DNA of 55,588 nt, taken from assembly GCA_005777235.1 (NCBI GenBank), contig SXND01000022.1:1-55588 (forward strand), given 5' to 3'. The position numbers and the translations under genes are program-made. The notes beneath the pieces are model-generated. The model did not search any database and was not told the origin of the DNA. It saw only the letters and a list, made by a program, of their open reading frames with translations. The DNA comes from Pseudomonadota bacterium. Lineage in GTDB: Bacteria > Tectomicrobia > Entotheonellia > Entotheonellales > Entotheonellaceae. This document shows, piece after piece, positions 24,773 to 34,311 of the stretch (the first letter of the stretch is position 1; each line of letters opens with the position of its first letter).

Positions 24773-25418
24773 GCGGCTCTCCCTGGGCCGCGTGCGCCGT
24801 GGAAACCACCCCGCGGAAACTCCGCCGGTGTATGGCGCACGGGCCGTAGGTGCGCAAGCGCGCATAGTGCTCTGGAGTAGGATAGCCTTTGTGCCGCTCA
24901 AAACCATAGGCTGGATATGCCTCCGCATAGGTCATCATGAGACGATCGCGGGTGACCTTTGCCAGGACTGACGCGGCAGCAATCGACGCACAGCGTGCAT
25001 CGCCCCCGATGAGTAAGCGTTGTGGGAAGGCCGTAGGTAACGCTGTGATGCCATCAATCAGTAACAGATCCGGGCTGTCCGATAACTGCCGCACGGCCGC
25101 GAGCATCGCTTCTTGGGTCGCCCACAGGATATTGCGTTGATCAATCTGTGTATGAGAGACCATGCCCATGCCATACGCTAAGGCCTGCTGCTGAATGCGG
25201 TAATAGACAGCATCCCGTTGGGCAGCGGTTAAACACTTCGAGTCGCGCAAACCTCGAATATGACACCCCACAGGCAACACCACTGCCGCAGCGACGACTG
25301 GGCCTGCCAACGGTCCACGACCTGCTTCATCAAGACCGGCCACTCTGTGAAATCCAGCCACGTGGGCTTCGCGCTCGACGGGAGCAAACACCGGTGCAGC
25401 ACGACGACGGCGAACCAT
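24765..25418 (-). CDS. rnhB: Ribonuclease HII
   Basis: Removes RNA from RNA-DNA hybrids, including single misincorporated ribonucleotides. The 217 residues carry GLDEAGRGPLAGPVVAAAVV with the first two metal-binding acids, then LLIDG and the VTRDRLM segment with further active-site residues. The C-terminal GFERHKGYPTPEHYARL is typical of the family. It lies between rplS and yraN, the common arrangement. Confidence 0.95.
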   Translation of the reverse strand: MVRRRRAAPVFAPVEREAHVAGFHRVAGLDEAGRGPLAGPVVAAAVVLPVGCHIRGLRDSKCLTAAQRDAVYYRIQQQALAYGMGMVSHTQIDQRNILWATQEAMLAAVRQLSDSPDLLLIDGITALPTAFPQRLLIGGDARCASIAAASVLAKVTRDRLMMTYAEAYPAYGFERHKGYPTPEHYARLRTYGPCAIHRRSFRGVVSTAHAAQGEPHA

Positions 25419-25433
25419 AGGGCTCGTGCTCTT

Positions 25434-25784
25434 CTAGGCTGTACGTTTCTCTTTAATACGCGCGGCCTTGCCTTTTAACTGACGGAGATAAAAGAGCTTC
25501 GCACGTCTGACCTGCCCACGCCGTATCACTTCAATGCTATCGAGCTTGGGGGAATGCAAAGGGAAGATGCGCTCAACCCCGACGCCATACGACACTTTCC
25601 GCACGATAAACGTCCGCCGTCCACCGGCACCACTAATGGAAATGACCACGCCTTCAAAGGCTTGGACACGCTCACGATTCCCCTCTATGAGCCGCACCTG
25701 GACACGCACCGTATCCCCAGGACGAAATGCTGGCAGATTCTGCTTCATCTGGCTCTGTTCAAGTTCCATTAACGGATACATCAT
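25434..25784 (-). CDS. rplS: 50S ribosomal protein L19
   Basis: The 116 residues match L19: [53 protein letters not shown] and the basic [14 protein letters not shown]. The first ATG overlaps the SPOUT gene stop (ATGA), giving coupling; a second ATG follows directly. It stops with TAG near the usual C-terminus. Confidence 0.96.
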   Translation of the reverse strand: MMYPLMELEQSQMKQNLPAFRPGDTVRVQVRLIEGNRERVQAFEGVVISISGAGGRRTFIVRKVSYGVGVERIFPLHSPKLDSIEVIRRGQVRRAKLFYLRQLKGKAARIKEKRTA

Positions 25785-26407
25785 CCAGCTCCTTGCTCGT
25801 AACGCCGTGGTGGCGAGGGGACACTTGACGTCGCGTCCGTTTGACCAAGCAAACGGTCTAACATAATCCCTGCTGCGACGCGTACCGGGAGGTGATTATA
25901 CGGTGTTAATCCATACAGCGGCGCTAAAATGTAGTCACAACGTGCCATCACGTCTTCTGCTAACCCCCAGCCTGTCCCCAGGAGTAAGAGGCAGACCTGA
26001 CGCTCCTGCCAGATCACCTGGCGCAACGCCGCATAGGAAATGCACCGTGGGAAGAGTCGCGCATCCGTGGCGATCAAACGTGGCGCCACGCCACAATGCT
26101 GCGTAATATCTTGGACCACGGCCTCAAGGTGTTCGACGACTTGGATCGTGTGTAAGGCTTCTGCACGGGTAGGATTATAGGTAGCGCCGTACCCCTCAGT
26201 CCAGTGCGCTATCATCTGGCCTGCGAGCTCGCGCTGCCGCTGTAAGGGCGTAACGATATAACATCCCGCTGTCCCATACGTGGCAGCCAGGCGTGCCAAG
26301 TCATGGAGATTTAAGGTAGTGAGAGAGGTCGCCACGATCTCCCGTGCTTTGTTATAGACAGGGTAATGCAGTAAGGCGATGGAGAGATGCGGCACGTCAC
26401 GAGCCAT
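25781..26407 (-). CDS. SPOUT-type RNA methyltransferase (Methyltrn_RNA_4-like) next to trmD
   Basis: A 208-residue protein resembling the PF09936-type SAM-dependent RNA methyltransferases found between trmD and rplS in deltaproteobacteria and relatives. It begins [20 protein letters not shown] and has [20 protein letters not shown], where the knotted SAM-binding turn would lie, then [19 protein letters not shown] 26407 has GGAG upstream and overlaps trmD by 11 bp. The target RNA is not known to me. The gene order supports a translation-related role. Confidence 0.8.
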   Translation of the reverse strand: MARDVPHLSIALLHYPVYNKAREIVATSLTTLNLHDLARLAATYGTAGCYIVTPLQRQRELAGQMIAHWTEGYGATYNPTRAEALHTIQVVEHLEAVVQDITQHCGVAPRLIATDARLFPRCISYAALRQVIWQERQVCLLLLGTGWGLAEDVMARCDYILAPLYGLTPYNHLPVRVAAGIMLDRLLGQTDATSSVPSPPRRYEQGAG

Positions 26408-27143
26408 CGGGGGATGCTCCTGCATGCTGCAAGGCGTGGAGCACGGCGTGGTCTTGGGGCGTCAACGGTGCGGTCGACAAGAGGTCTGGACGCCGTTGCA
26501 GGGTCGTCCACAGGGCTTGGCGCCGCCGCCAGCGCTGAATGGCCGCATGATCCCCTGATAACAGGGTGTCGGGGACGCGCAGGCCACCGTAGGCCACCGG
26601 GCGTGTGTATTGGGGCCCTTGCAGCAGACCATGGAAGAGCGAATCCTCCTCGGCAGAATGGGGATCGCCAAGAACCCCCGGCAGCAAGCGTCCTACCACG
26701 TCAATGAGCACCAAGGCCGGTATCTCTCCTCCCGTGAGTACATAATCCCCAATGGAGACTTCTGCGTGTGTATAGGCCTGTATGCGCGCATCGACGCCCC
26801 CATAGCGTCCGCAGATTAACAGTAAACGCTCCTGGGTCGCTAAGGTCTTGGCGTGCTCCTGGGTCAGGACCATCCCCTGGGGGCTCAGGAGGATGACATG
26901 CGATGGGCCAAAATTCTCCTGGATGGCCTGGATGCCGCGCACCATGGGTTCCAGTTTCATAATCATCCCAGCTCCCCCACCATAGGGTGCATCGTCTGTG
27001 ATATGGTGGCGGTCTGTCGCAAAGGTGCGCAAGTTATGGACGTGGACGTGCAATAAACCACGCTCCTGCGCCCGCTGCAGCATACTTGCCTGGAAAGGGG
27101 CCAGAAACATCTCGGGAAAAATGGTCAGAATGTGGACTTCCAT
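26397..27143 (-). CDS. trmD: tRNA (guanine-N1)-methyltransferase
   Basis: Methylates G37 of tRNAs next to the anticodon, preventing frameshifts. The 248 residues show HILTIFPEMF, DDAPYGGGAGMIMKLEP, the knot motifs LICGRYGGVDARI and SIGDYVLTGGE, and a C-terminal domain with RPVAYGGLRVPDTLLSGDH. It starts 4 bp after rimM and overlaps the SPOUT gene downstream. Standard rpsP-rimM-trmD-rplS order. Confidence 0.97.
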   Translation of the reverse strand: MEVHILTIFPEMFLAPFQASMLQRAQERGLLHVHVHNLRTFATDRHHITDDAPYGGGAGMIMKLEPMVRGIQAIQENFGPSHVILLSPQGMVLTQEHAKTLATQERLLLICGRYGGVDARIQAYTHAEVSIGDYVLTGGEIPALVLIDVVGRLLPGVLGDPHSAEEDSLFHGLLQGPQYTRPVAYGGLRVPDTLLSGDHAAIQRWRRRQALWTTLQRRPDLLSTAPLTPQDHAVLHALQHAGASPDGS

Positions 27144-27146
27144 GGT

Positions 27147-27662
27147 CTAGTCGAGTCGCTCGGCAGTGACCGCGAGGTGCATCGCCCCATGCTCCACGTC
27201 AATCGTCCGTATCATAGCATGCAAAGCCGGGACGAGTCGCTCTTGTACCCCATCTTGCACGACATAGACATCGTTACTCCCCGTATAGATGATCTCAGCA
27301 ACTCTCCCAAGATAGCTCCCTGCGTCATCGTACACGGCCAGCCCTTCGATCTCAAACCAGTAGTATTCGCCGACGGGAAGCGCGGGAAACCGACTCCGTG
27401 GCACCACGACTTCGTACTCACGCCACCGCTCTGCGCTCGTGACATCCTTGCAGCCAGCCAATTGCACCAAGACCCGTTTATGCGCTAAACGCCATGTATC
27501 CACGGTATGCGGCTGCTCGGGAGTCTGACTGTGATGCAGGAAAATCTTTTGGGTGATAAGAGCCGGTAACAGATCGAGATCATAAAAGTAGGGTAAGAAG
27601 ACCAATTCACCACGGAGACCATGCGGTTTGGTCAGACGCCCAATTGCGATGAAACCCTCCAC
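27147..27662 (-). CDS. rimM: 16S rRNA processing protein RimM
   Basis: Ribosome maturation factor that binds S19 and helps assemble the 30S head. The 171 residues begin IAIGRLTKPHGLRGELVFLP and contain GEYYWFEIEGLAVYDDAG, the linker to the C-terminal PRC-barrel. The latter ends DVYVVQDGVQERLVPALHAM. The GTG start has AAGGTGG upstream. The KH-domain gene khpA, often found between rpsP and rimM, is absent here. Confidence 0.94.
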   Translation of the reverse strand: MEGFIAIGRLTKPHGLRGELVFLPYFYDLDLLPALITQKIFLHHSQTPEQPHTVDTWRLAHKRVLVQLAGCKDVTSAERWREYEVVVPRSRFPALPVGEYYWFEIEGLAVYDDAGSYLGRVAEIIYTGSNDVYVVQDGVQERLVPALHAMIRTIDVEHGAMHLAVTAERLD

Positions 27663-27701
27663 AGATCCACCTTACGTTCTGCTCACGCTATCCCGCAGGC
27701 C

Positions 27702-27950
27702 TTAGGCATGGAGCAAACCTGCCCGTGCCAGGATATCCCGCACGGGATCAGACGGTTGGGCACCACGTGACAACCAGAGGCGCACTTTGTCCGGGTCAAG
27801 CTTCACGTCGGCCGGATTCATCAACGGGTTGTAGGTGCCGAGCGTGTCAATAAAACGACCGTCGCGCGGCGAACGCACATCGGCCACGATGACACGGTAA
27901 AAAGGCCGTTTCTTGGCCCCCATACGTTTGAGACGGATACGTACTGCCAC
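27702..27950 (-). CDS. rpsP: 30S ribosomal protein S16
   Basis: The 82 residues match S16: [40 protein letters not shown] and [17 protein letters not shown]. The start is GTG 27950, with AAGGA eight bases upstream; the open frame beyond it adds non-conserved residues. It is followed by rimM after 39 bp and preceded by ffh. Confidence 0.96.
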   Translation of the reverse strand: MAVRIRLKRMGAKKRPFYRVIVADVRSPRDGRFIDTLGTYNPLMNPADVKLDPDKVRLWLSRGAQPSDPVRDILARAGLLHA

Positions 27951-27995
27951 GAGCGCTATCCTTTTTCTGCACACCATAGTAGGCGTGATAGACGA

Positions 27996-29330
27996 TCAGA
28001 AGGGCCGGGGTAAGGAGAAACGGCCCCATTTCCCTTTGCCTTTTTTCTGGGTCACGAGGGATTTCATCAGCTTCTGCGTTTGGGCAAACTGTTTCAAGAG
28101 ACGATTCACATCCTCGACGCTGGTCCCACTCCCACGAGCGATACGTTTGCGCCGACTGCCATTGATGAGGGCGTGATTATGACGCTCTGCTAACGTCATA
28201 GAGCTAATGATCGCTTCAACCCTTTGCAAGCCACCCTCATCGACCGGCGGCAGTTTTGCCGCTTTCATCCCAGGAATCATCGACAACAGATTTTCCAGTG
28301 GCCCCATCTGTTTTAACTGTTGGAGCTGCGTCCGGAAGTCTTCCAGCGTAAAATTCGCCTGACGCATCTTGTGTTCGAGGGCCACGGCAGCGTCCTGATC
28401 CATGGCTTGTTCCGCTTTTTCGATCAGGGTCAGCACATCGCCCATGCCCAGCAGCCGCGAGGCCATGCGGTCAGGGTGAAAGGCTTCCAGGGCTTCCAGC
28501 TTCTCCCCCATCCCGACAAACTGCACGGGCTTCCCCACCACCGCCTTAATCGACAGCGCCGCGCCACCACGCGCATCCCCATCTAATTTGGTCAAGATGG
28601 TGCCGTCAATGGTCACCGCCTCGTCAAAAGCTTTCGCGACTTTGACCGCTTCTTGCCCCGTCATGGCATCGACGACAAGGAAGGTGTAATGCGGCGTGGT
28701 TACCCGTTTGATGTCCCGCAACTCTTGCATGAGGTCTTCATCAATCTGTACACGACCTGCCGTATCGAGGATAATGGTGTCACAGTGCACCGTCCGGACA
28801 TAGTCAAACGCTTGCTGACAGATTTTGACCGCATCGCGTGCCCCTTCTTGCACAAACACTGGCACGTGAATGCTTTCCCCGAGTACGCGCAACTGTTCCA
28901 TGGCTGCTGGACGATAAATATCGGCAGCCACGAGCAGTGGACGGTGGCCCATTTCCTGCACTTTTTTCGCCAGTTTGGCCGCCGTCGTGGTCTTCCCAGA
29001 TCCATGCAAGCCCACGAGTAAGAGCACCGTGGGAGGCCGCGAAGCCATTTGCAACGGACGATGGGCCTCGCCCATAAGCGTGGTCAGTTCATCACGAACA
29101 ATTTTGACCACTTGCTGTCCTGGGGTGAGACTCCGCATCACCTCATGCCCCATGGACTGCTCGCGCACACGTTGGACAAAGTCCTTGACTACCTGGAAGT
29201 TGACATCGGCCTCCAAGAGCGCCAGACGTACTTCCCGCATGGCGTCTTGCACATTGGCTTCTGTCAGCTTGCCACGTCCACGTAAACGTGAGAAGATTCC
29301 ATCAAGTTTGGCTGTGAGCGATTCAAACAT
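27996..29330 (-). CDS. ffh: Signal recognition particle protein Ffh
   Basis: GTPase of the signal recognition particle that targets membrane proteins with 4.5S RNA and FtsY. The 444 residues have the N domain (FESLTAKLDGIFSRLRGRG), the G1 motif GLHGSGKTT, DTAGR, TKLDGDARGGAALS and a methionine-rich M domain with SMIPGMK and GSGTSVEDVNRLLKQF. ATG 29330 is the usual N-terminus; the frame could extend five residues. It heads the housekeeping block and has a promoter candidate about 150 bp upstream. Confidence 0.96.
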   Translation of the reverse strand: MFESLTAKLDGIFSRLRGRGKLTEANVQDAMREVRLALLEADVNFQVVKDFVQRVREQSMGHEVMRSLTPGQQVVKIVRDELTTLMGEAHRPLQMASRPPTVLLLVGLHGSGKTTTAAKLAKKVQEMGHRPLLVAADIYRPAAMEQLRVLGESIHVPVFVQEGARDAVKICQQAFDYVRTVHCDTIILDTAGRVQIDEDLMQELRDIKRVTTPHYTFLVVDAMTGQEAVKVAKAFDEAVTIDGTILTKLDGDARGGAALSIKAVVGKPVQFVGMGEKLEALEAFHPDRMASRLLGMGDVLTLIEKAEQAMDQDAAVALEHKMRQANFTLEDFRTQLQQLKQMGPLENLLSMIPGMKAAKLPPVDEGGLQRVEAIISSMTLAERHNHALINGSRRKRIARGSGTSVEDVNRLLKQFAQTQKLMKSLVTQKKGKGKWGRFSLPRPF

Positions 29331-29490
29331 AGCATCCCTCAGCACGATGATCCGTCAACTTCAGATCGGTGCCAGCTCACTATGGCGTACCCCAAGGATT
29401 TCTCTAGGACTGCGATACTGCACTGATGCCTTGCCGCCCCAAGACCATTCCGGTGTCTTCGATACCATAGCACTGTCATGCTGGCGAGAC

Positions 29491-29517
29491 ATTATGGTCT
29501 TTTCACCAGTTTGTCAA
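29491..29517 (-). promoter_or_regulatory. Possible promoter of the ffh block
   Basis: A perfect TTGACA (29512-29517) is followed after 15 bp by CATAAT (29491-29496) on the minus strand. The spacing is short, but both boxes are strong. The start point would be about 150 bp before ffh. Confidence 0.5.
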
Positions 29518-29724
29518 GCAACGGACATCCAGCTCTACACCCATGCGCTCTCGGTCTGTGGGGATGTCCACTCCTCCTACCCAATAGATGCACGCACCAA
29601 GTCTCCCACACTTGCCTTGTCATGGGCACGGGTCGTCGTGTTTCCGGGAGTGACACGGAACACGCGCTGACCAGAGAGCCCCTAATAAATTACTGCAATA
29701 ATGCAATTTGTGTGCTAAAATAGT

Positions 29725-29752
29725 TTGTCAATTAACTTAAAATAGTTAATAT
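29725..29752 (+). promoter_or_regulatory. Possible promoter of ftsH
   Basis: TTGTCA (29725-29730) and TAATAT (29747-29752) with 16 bp spacing lie in an AT-rich patch, about 150 bp before the ftsH start. Confidence 0.5.
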
Positions 29753-29900
29753 GTCTTTGCTCTCTCGACACTTCATCCTGCTGGAAGCGCCGGGGAGAAA
29801 GCCACCGCCGTACCACCGCCCTCTGAGGAACCACGAGGCTCTCTGTCGTCCTGATTACGACACCAGGACTACGTGGGGATCCTGACGTCAAGGAGCGCCT

Positions 29901-31874
29901 ATGCGCATGCCCTCGACCCAACGAAAATTTTCCATTGGCTACTTTATCCTTGCCTCGATTGGGCTCCTGCTGATCCATGCGATGTTCTTCGCCCCCCAGA
30001 GTGAGAATCTATCCTACCGCGATTTTAAGACACTGCTCAAAGCGGGGAAGGTTATCGACCTGCTGCTCTGGGAGAATACGATTACCGGGCGCCTCAGCAC
30101 CGACGGGTTGGAGGGATTGCTGCCACCGGCGCAGCAGGAGGAACTCCGCAAACCCGTCCGGAGCGAGGCGCGCTTTGTGACGGTGCGCTTGGATGACCCC
30201 ACCCTGATCCCGGCTCTTGAGGCGGCTGGGGTGCAGTTTCAGGGACGCGTCGAGAGTCGCTGGCTGATCACCCTGCTCTCCTGGATTGTCCCAACCCTCG
30301 TGTTCGTGGGCATCTGGGGCGTGCTCATGCGGCGTATGGGCCCGACCAGCGGCCTGATGAGCATTGGCAAGAGTAAAGCCAAAGTCTATGTGGAAAAGTC
30401 CACGGGCGTCACCTTCGAGGATGTCGCGGGCATTGACGAGGCGCGCGCCGAACTCATGGAAATCGTCGATTTTCTGAAGCGCCCGGAGCACTATCGCCGC
30501 TTAGGCGGTAAGATCCCCAAAGGGGTGCTCCTTGTTGGTGCCCCTGGCACCGGCAAAACCCTCCTGGCCAAAGCGGTGGCGGGGGAAGCCGGCGTGCCCT
30601 TCTTCAGTTTGAGCGGTGCCGACTTTGTCGAGATGTTTGTCGGAGTGGGTGCGGCGCGCGTGCGCGACCTGTTCGCCCAGGCGCAATCGACGGCGCCGAG
30701 TATTATCTTCATCGACGAACTCGATGCCCTGGGAAAGACCCGCAGCGTCAGCCCCATGTCGGGTGGCCATGATGAGCGTGAACAAACCTTGAACCAGCTC
30801 CTGGCAGAGATGGACGGTTTTGATACCCAGAAAGGCGTTATCTTGCTAGCCGCGACGAATCGTCCAGAGATCCTCGATCCGGCGCTGCTGCGCCCTGGAC
30901 GCTTTGATCGCCAAGTGGTCATCGACCGACCGGATCTGAAGGGCCGTACGAAAATTCTCCAGGTGCATACGCGGCAGGTGACCCTGGGCTCGAGTGTGGC
31001 TCTAGACCAGATTGCGGCGCGGACACCGGGGTTTGTCGGCGCCGATCTCGCCAATATGGTCAATGAGGCTGCCCTGCGCGCTGCGCGTGAGGAGAAGGAC
31101 GCGGTCGAAATGATCGACTTTGAGGAGGCTATCGATCGGGTCGTGGCGGGCATCGAGCGCAAATCGCGTGTCATCAATCCCAAAGAAAAGGAAATCGTGG
31201 CGTACCATGAAGCCGGTCATGCGCTCGTGGCCGAGTCACGCCCGCGGGCCGACCGCGTCGCCAAGATCTCGATCATCCCGCGGGGCGTGGCGGCACTGGG
31301 GTATACCCAGCAGCTGCCCACAGAGGACCGCTACCTGATGACGCGCGCCGAACTCCTCGACCGCCTGGACGTCCTTCTCGGCGGACGGACAGCCGAGGAA
31401 ATTATCTTTGGCGATGTGTCGACTGGGGCACAAGACGACTTGCAACGCGCTACCGATCTGGTCCGCCACATGATCACCCGCTATGGCATGAGTGATGTGC
31501 TCGGCCTGGCCACTTTTGAGGCGCCTCGGCAGGCGATGTTCCTCCAGGTACCGACCGGAGCGGCGCGAGAGTATAGCGAAGAGACCGCCTGTGTGATCGA
31601 CGCAGAAATCCGGCAGTTGCTCGATGCTGCGCACTGCCGGGTGCGCGAGACGTTGACGGCGAAGCGGGCACTACTCGAGTCCTTAGCCAGGCTGCTGATT
31701 GAGCACGAAGTCGTCGATCGTGACGCGCTCATGCAACTACTGAAAACAGCGGAGTTGGCGGAGACGCTGTGCGCCTCAACGGACATGGCTGGCACGGCAG
31801 CAACGGGCAAGGAGAGTGCGGCACAGGGCATCTCGTCACCGAATGGGATCCACACATCAACGCAGCCGGTGTAG
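29901..31874 (+). CDS. ftsH: ATP-dependent zinc metalloprotease FtsH (copy 1)
   Basis: Membrane AAA+ protease that degrades misfolded membrane proteins and some regulators. The 657 residues comprise a transmembrane segment (about 13-30), a periplasmic domain and a second segment (about 122-142). The AAA domain has Walker A GAPGTGKT (213-220), Walker B IIFIDELDA (268-276) and second region of homology [18 protein letters not shown]. The zinc motif is HEAGH (436-440). Walker A has alanine where most FtsH have proline. The start has AAGGAG upstream. A second ftsH lies at 41.8-43.6 kb; the two differ clearly in sequence and C-terminus, so this is not a recent duplication. Confidence 0.96.
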   Translation: MRMPSTQRKFSIGYFILASIGLLLIHAMFFAPQSENLSYRDFKTLLKAGKVIDLLLWENTITGRLSTDGLEGLLPPAQQEELRKPVRSEARFVTVRLDDPTLIPALEAAGVQFQGRVESRWLITLLSWIVPTLVFVGIWGVLMRRMGPTSGLMSIGKSKAKVYVEKSTGVTFEDVAGIDEARAELMEIVDFLKRPEHYRRLGGKIPKGVLLVGAPGTGKTLLAKAVAGEAGVPFFSLSGADFVEMFVGVGAARVRDLFAQAQSTAPSIIFIDELDALGKTRSVSPMSGGHDEREQTLNQLLAEMDGFDTQKGVILLAATNRPEILDPALLRPGRFDRQVVIDRPDLKGRTKILQVHTRQVTLGSSVALDQIAARTPGFVGADLANMVNEAALRAAREEKDAVEMIDFEEAIDRVVAGIERKSRVINPKEKEIVAYHEAGHALVAESRPRADRVAKISIIPRGVAALGYTQQLPTEDRYLMTRAELLDRLDVLLGGRTAEEIIFGDVSTGAQDDLQRATDLVRHMITRYGMSDVLGLATFEAPRQAMFLQVPTGAAREYSEETACVIDAEIRQLLDAAHCRVRETLTAKRALLESLARLLIEHEVVDRDALMQLLKTAELAETLCASTDMAGTAATGKESAAQGISSPNGIHTSTQPV

Positions 31875-31981
31875 GTCTGCATCCTCGGCGTATCACTGCG
31901 ACGCGGGGGGAGAGCGGACACAGCCCTCAAACCCATCCGCCCCATCTCACGACATGGCCCTTGGCTTACTGTGGGAACGCC

Positions 31982-32010
31982 TTGACACTTCAGGATGAAC
32001 TCAGTAAGCT
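31982..32010 (+). promoter_or_regulatory. Promoter of tRNA-Ala
   Basis: A perfect TTGACA (31982-31987) and TAAGCT (32005-32010) with 17 bp spacing lie about 25 bp upstream of the tRNA. The -10 box is weak. Confidence 0.5.
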
Positions 32011-32034
32011 CTCTGCCGCTGCCTGCCATACTCT

Positions 32035-32107
32035 GGGGAATTAGCTCAGATGGGAGAGCGCCGCCCTTGCAAGGCGGAGGTCGCGGGTTCGAATCCCGCA
32101 TTCTCCA
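32035..32107 (+). tRNA. tRNA-Ala (anticodon UGC)
   Basis: A complete cloverleaf: acceptor GGGGAAT with ATTCTCC and discriminator A32107, D arm AGCTC/GAGC, anticodon TGC at 32068-32070 in the loop CTTGCAA, and T arm with GGTTCGAATCC. CCA is not encoded. It stands alone, not inside an rRNA operon. Confidence 0.97.
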
Positions 32108-32398
32108 CTTCCATACATCACATACGCCCCCACACTCCCATCGTGTCCATACCCAGAGCGGGCTCCCTGTGCTACAGGCGCGCCCTGAGATGGGTGATGG
32201 GCATCAAGCCCGGCGCCCGCCCACGCCTCTCCTTCCCCGCCATGCATGACGGGACCTCCCAGCGCTTGTTGGTCACTGTGTGCCTGACACCACACCCAGC
32301 GCCAGACCGCGCGGAAGAATTGCCTGTACCGCGTAGCGGCTGGCGGGTATCCTCCCTCTCACCTGACAACTACGCTATACCGAGACAGGGAGAGACCT

Positions 32399-33166
32399 AT
32401 GGGACAACTGAGTGGGAAGATCGCGGCGGTTACTGGTGGGGCATCGGGTATTGGCGAGGCCACGGTGCGGCGGTTCATTGCCGAGGGCGCGCAGGTCGCC
32501 TTCGCCGACCGGGACGTCGAACGCGGGCAACGCGTGGCCGCCGAGATTGAGGCGGGTGGCGGGCAGGCGCTCTTTCACGTAGCCGACGTGAGCCAGGAGG
32601 CCGCAGCGCTGGGCTTTATCCAGCAGACCGTCGCCCATTTTGGTGCGCTGCACGTCCTGGTCAATAATGCCGGGATTCGCATGTATCAGACCGTGGTTGA
32701 GGCGAGTGCCGAGAGCTGGGACACGCTCTTAGGCGTGAATCTGAAGAGCTACGCTTTTTGCGCCAAAGCCGCCATCCCCGCCATGCGGCGGGTAGGCGGG
32801 GGCAGCATTGTCAACGTGGCCTCCGTGCGCTCTATTGTCGCCGGAGGGAACACGGTGCAGTACGATACCGCCAAAGCCGCGGTGGCGGGGCTCACACGCG
32901 GGATGGCGATGGATCACTCGCCCGAGGGCATCCGCGTCAATGCCGTGTGTCCGGGGCCGATTTTCACGCCTTTCCACGCACGGCGTCTGCAGACCGCAGG
33001 CCAGACGATTGAGCAATATCGTACCGACGCCGCCAGCCGCACGATGCTGAAGCGCCCCGGCACGCCCGAGGAAGTGGCAGCCTGTATCCTCTTTTTGGCC
33101 TCAGGCGAGGCATCGTATGTGACAGGCTCGTGTTTGTTTGTCGATGGTGGTATGACCGCGATGTGA
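32399..33166 (+). CDS. Short-chain dehydrogenase/reductase
   Basis: A 255-residue classical SDR: cofactor loop TGGASGIGE (12-20), D63-V, NNAG (89-92), catalytic S142, Y155 and K159 (YDTAK), and PG at the end of strand 6 followed by a lid. ADRD after strand 2 suggests NAD(H) preference. The C-terminus YVTGSCLFVDGGMTAM is typical. The substrate is unknown; these enzymes oxidise or reduce alcohols and ketones. It stands alone between tRNA-Ala and the convergent thrB. Confidence 0.9.
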   Translation: MGQLSGKIAAVTGGASGIGEATVRRFIAEGAQVAFADRDVERGQRVAAEIEAGGGQALFHVADVSQEAAALGFIQQTVAHFGALHVLVNNAGIRMYQTVVEASAESWDTLLGVNLKSYAFCAKAAIPAMRRVGGGSIVNVASVRSIVAGGNTVQYDTAKAAVAGLTRGMAMDHSPEGIRVNAVCPGPIFTPFHARRLQTAGQTIEQYRTDAASRTMLKRPGTPEEVAACILFLASGEASYVTGSCLFVDGGMTAM

Positions 33167-33191
33167 CCACCACGACGGGCGCTGATCAGGC

Positions 33192-34127
33192 TCACTCCTC
33201 TGCGGCTTGGGGGGAGACCGAGACCGTCGCGCCTACGGTGTCCGCCTGCAACAGGCGGGTGGTACACGTGACGCCATGCTGTGCAAAGGATGCCTGCAGG
33301 GCCTGAGCTACCGCCTCTGGGGCGGTGTCGGCCAGCGCCAGCAGGGTTGGACCGGCCCCACTCAGGGCCACACCCCGTGCCCCGGCGGCGTACCCGGCGG
33401 CAATGGCGGCAGTCATGCCAGGGACTAAGGTGGCACGATACGGTTGGTGCAGCCGATCATCCATGGCGGTTGCCAGCAGGGCATAATCGCGCTGATGCAG
33501 CGCCTGCACTAGTAAAGCCGTACGACTACAGTTAAAGATGGCGTCAGCCCGTTTGACCTGGCCCGGTAACACGGCGCGGGCCTGTGCCGTCGAGAGCTCA
33601 AAGTCAGGGATGGCGACCACCAGCGTCAGGTCCGCCGGAAAGGGCAAGGTTACATAGCGGTGGGCGTTGTCCACGCTATACGACAAGGTCATCCCCCCGA
33701 GGAGGGCGGGCGTGACATTATCGGGATGGCCTTCAATGGCTACGGCCATCGCCAGCAGGGCCTCACGGTCTAGGGTCGACCCGGTCAAGACGTTCGCCGC
33801 GAGCAGGCCACCGACAATCGCCGAGGAACTGCTGCCCAGACCACGGGCTTGGGGTATGCCCGTCTCGATCGTCAAGTGTAAGCCCGGTGGCAGAGTCCCC
33901 ACCCGCAGACATAAGGCCCGCGCGGCCCGGAACACTAGGTTGCGCTCATCCGTTGGGAGGCGTACATGGGCAGGGAGGCTCACACGCCAGCCCGGCGTCG
34001 GCGTGCTCGTGAAGGTGAAAACGTTATATAATTGCAGTGCTAGCCCAAAGATATCGAAGCCGCTCCCAAGATTCGCCGTCGTCGCGGGGACACTGACATG
34101 CACCTGTGGTGCGATTGTGGGTGTCAT
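33192..34127 (-). CDS. thrB: Homoserine kinase
   Basis: GHMP kinase that phosphorylates homoserine for threonine synthesis. The 311 residues show VPATTANLGSGFDIFGLAL at the N-terminus, the ATP loop ARGLGSSSSAIVGGLLAAN near residue 93, and ALSGAGPTLLAL near 255, the three GHMP motifs. The length fits ThrB. No thrC or hom gene is adjacent; the downstream neighbour is the convergent SDR. The divergent gene encodes a hydroxyacid dehydrogenase. Confidence 0.92.
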   Translation of the reverse strand: MTPTIAPQVHVSVPATTANLGSGFDIFGLALQLYNVFTFTSTPTPGWRVSLPAHVRLPTDERNLVFRAARALCLRVGTLPPGLHLTIETGIPQARGLGSSSSAIVGGLLAANVLTGSTLDREALLAMAVAIEGHPDNVTPALLGGMTLSYSVDNAHRYVTLPFPADLTLVVAIPDFELSTAQARAVLPGQVKRADAIFNCSRTALLVQALHQRDYALLATAMDDRLHQPYRATLVPGMTAAIAAGYAAGARGVALSGAGPTLLALADTAPEAVAQALQASFAQHGVTCTTRLLQADTVGATVSVSPQAAEE

Positions 34128-34311
34128 TATGGTCTCCTTCGTTCAACGCCTTCCCTCAGCTCTCTCGTGGGGATAGCAGGGAGCGCAGTATACAGGAGCG
34201 GGGTGTGGGTGTCGCGCAGCACCGATGTGGCGGCGGGTTCTGGGGTGGCCAATCTGGCCTCCACACTGCTTGGAGAACATTGCCTGTAGACAAGAAAAGG
34301 AACGTGGTCCG

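Larger units (their letters stand above)
29331..29900. other. Divergent control region between ffh and ftsH
   Basis: About 570 bp without a supported gene. It contains outward-facing promoter candidates for ffh (29491-29517, minus) and ftsH (29725-29752, plus). It also contains an AT-rich patch near 29690-29760 that stands out against GC-rich surroundings. No tRNA or known RNA was recognised. Confidence 0.6.

Noticed and set aside
24389..24928. Longer 179-residue version of the YraN protein
   Set aside because: The extra N-terminus is the rnhB gene read in another frame; ATG 24772 gives the conserved family start.
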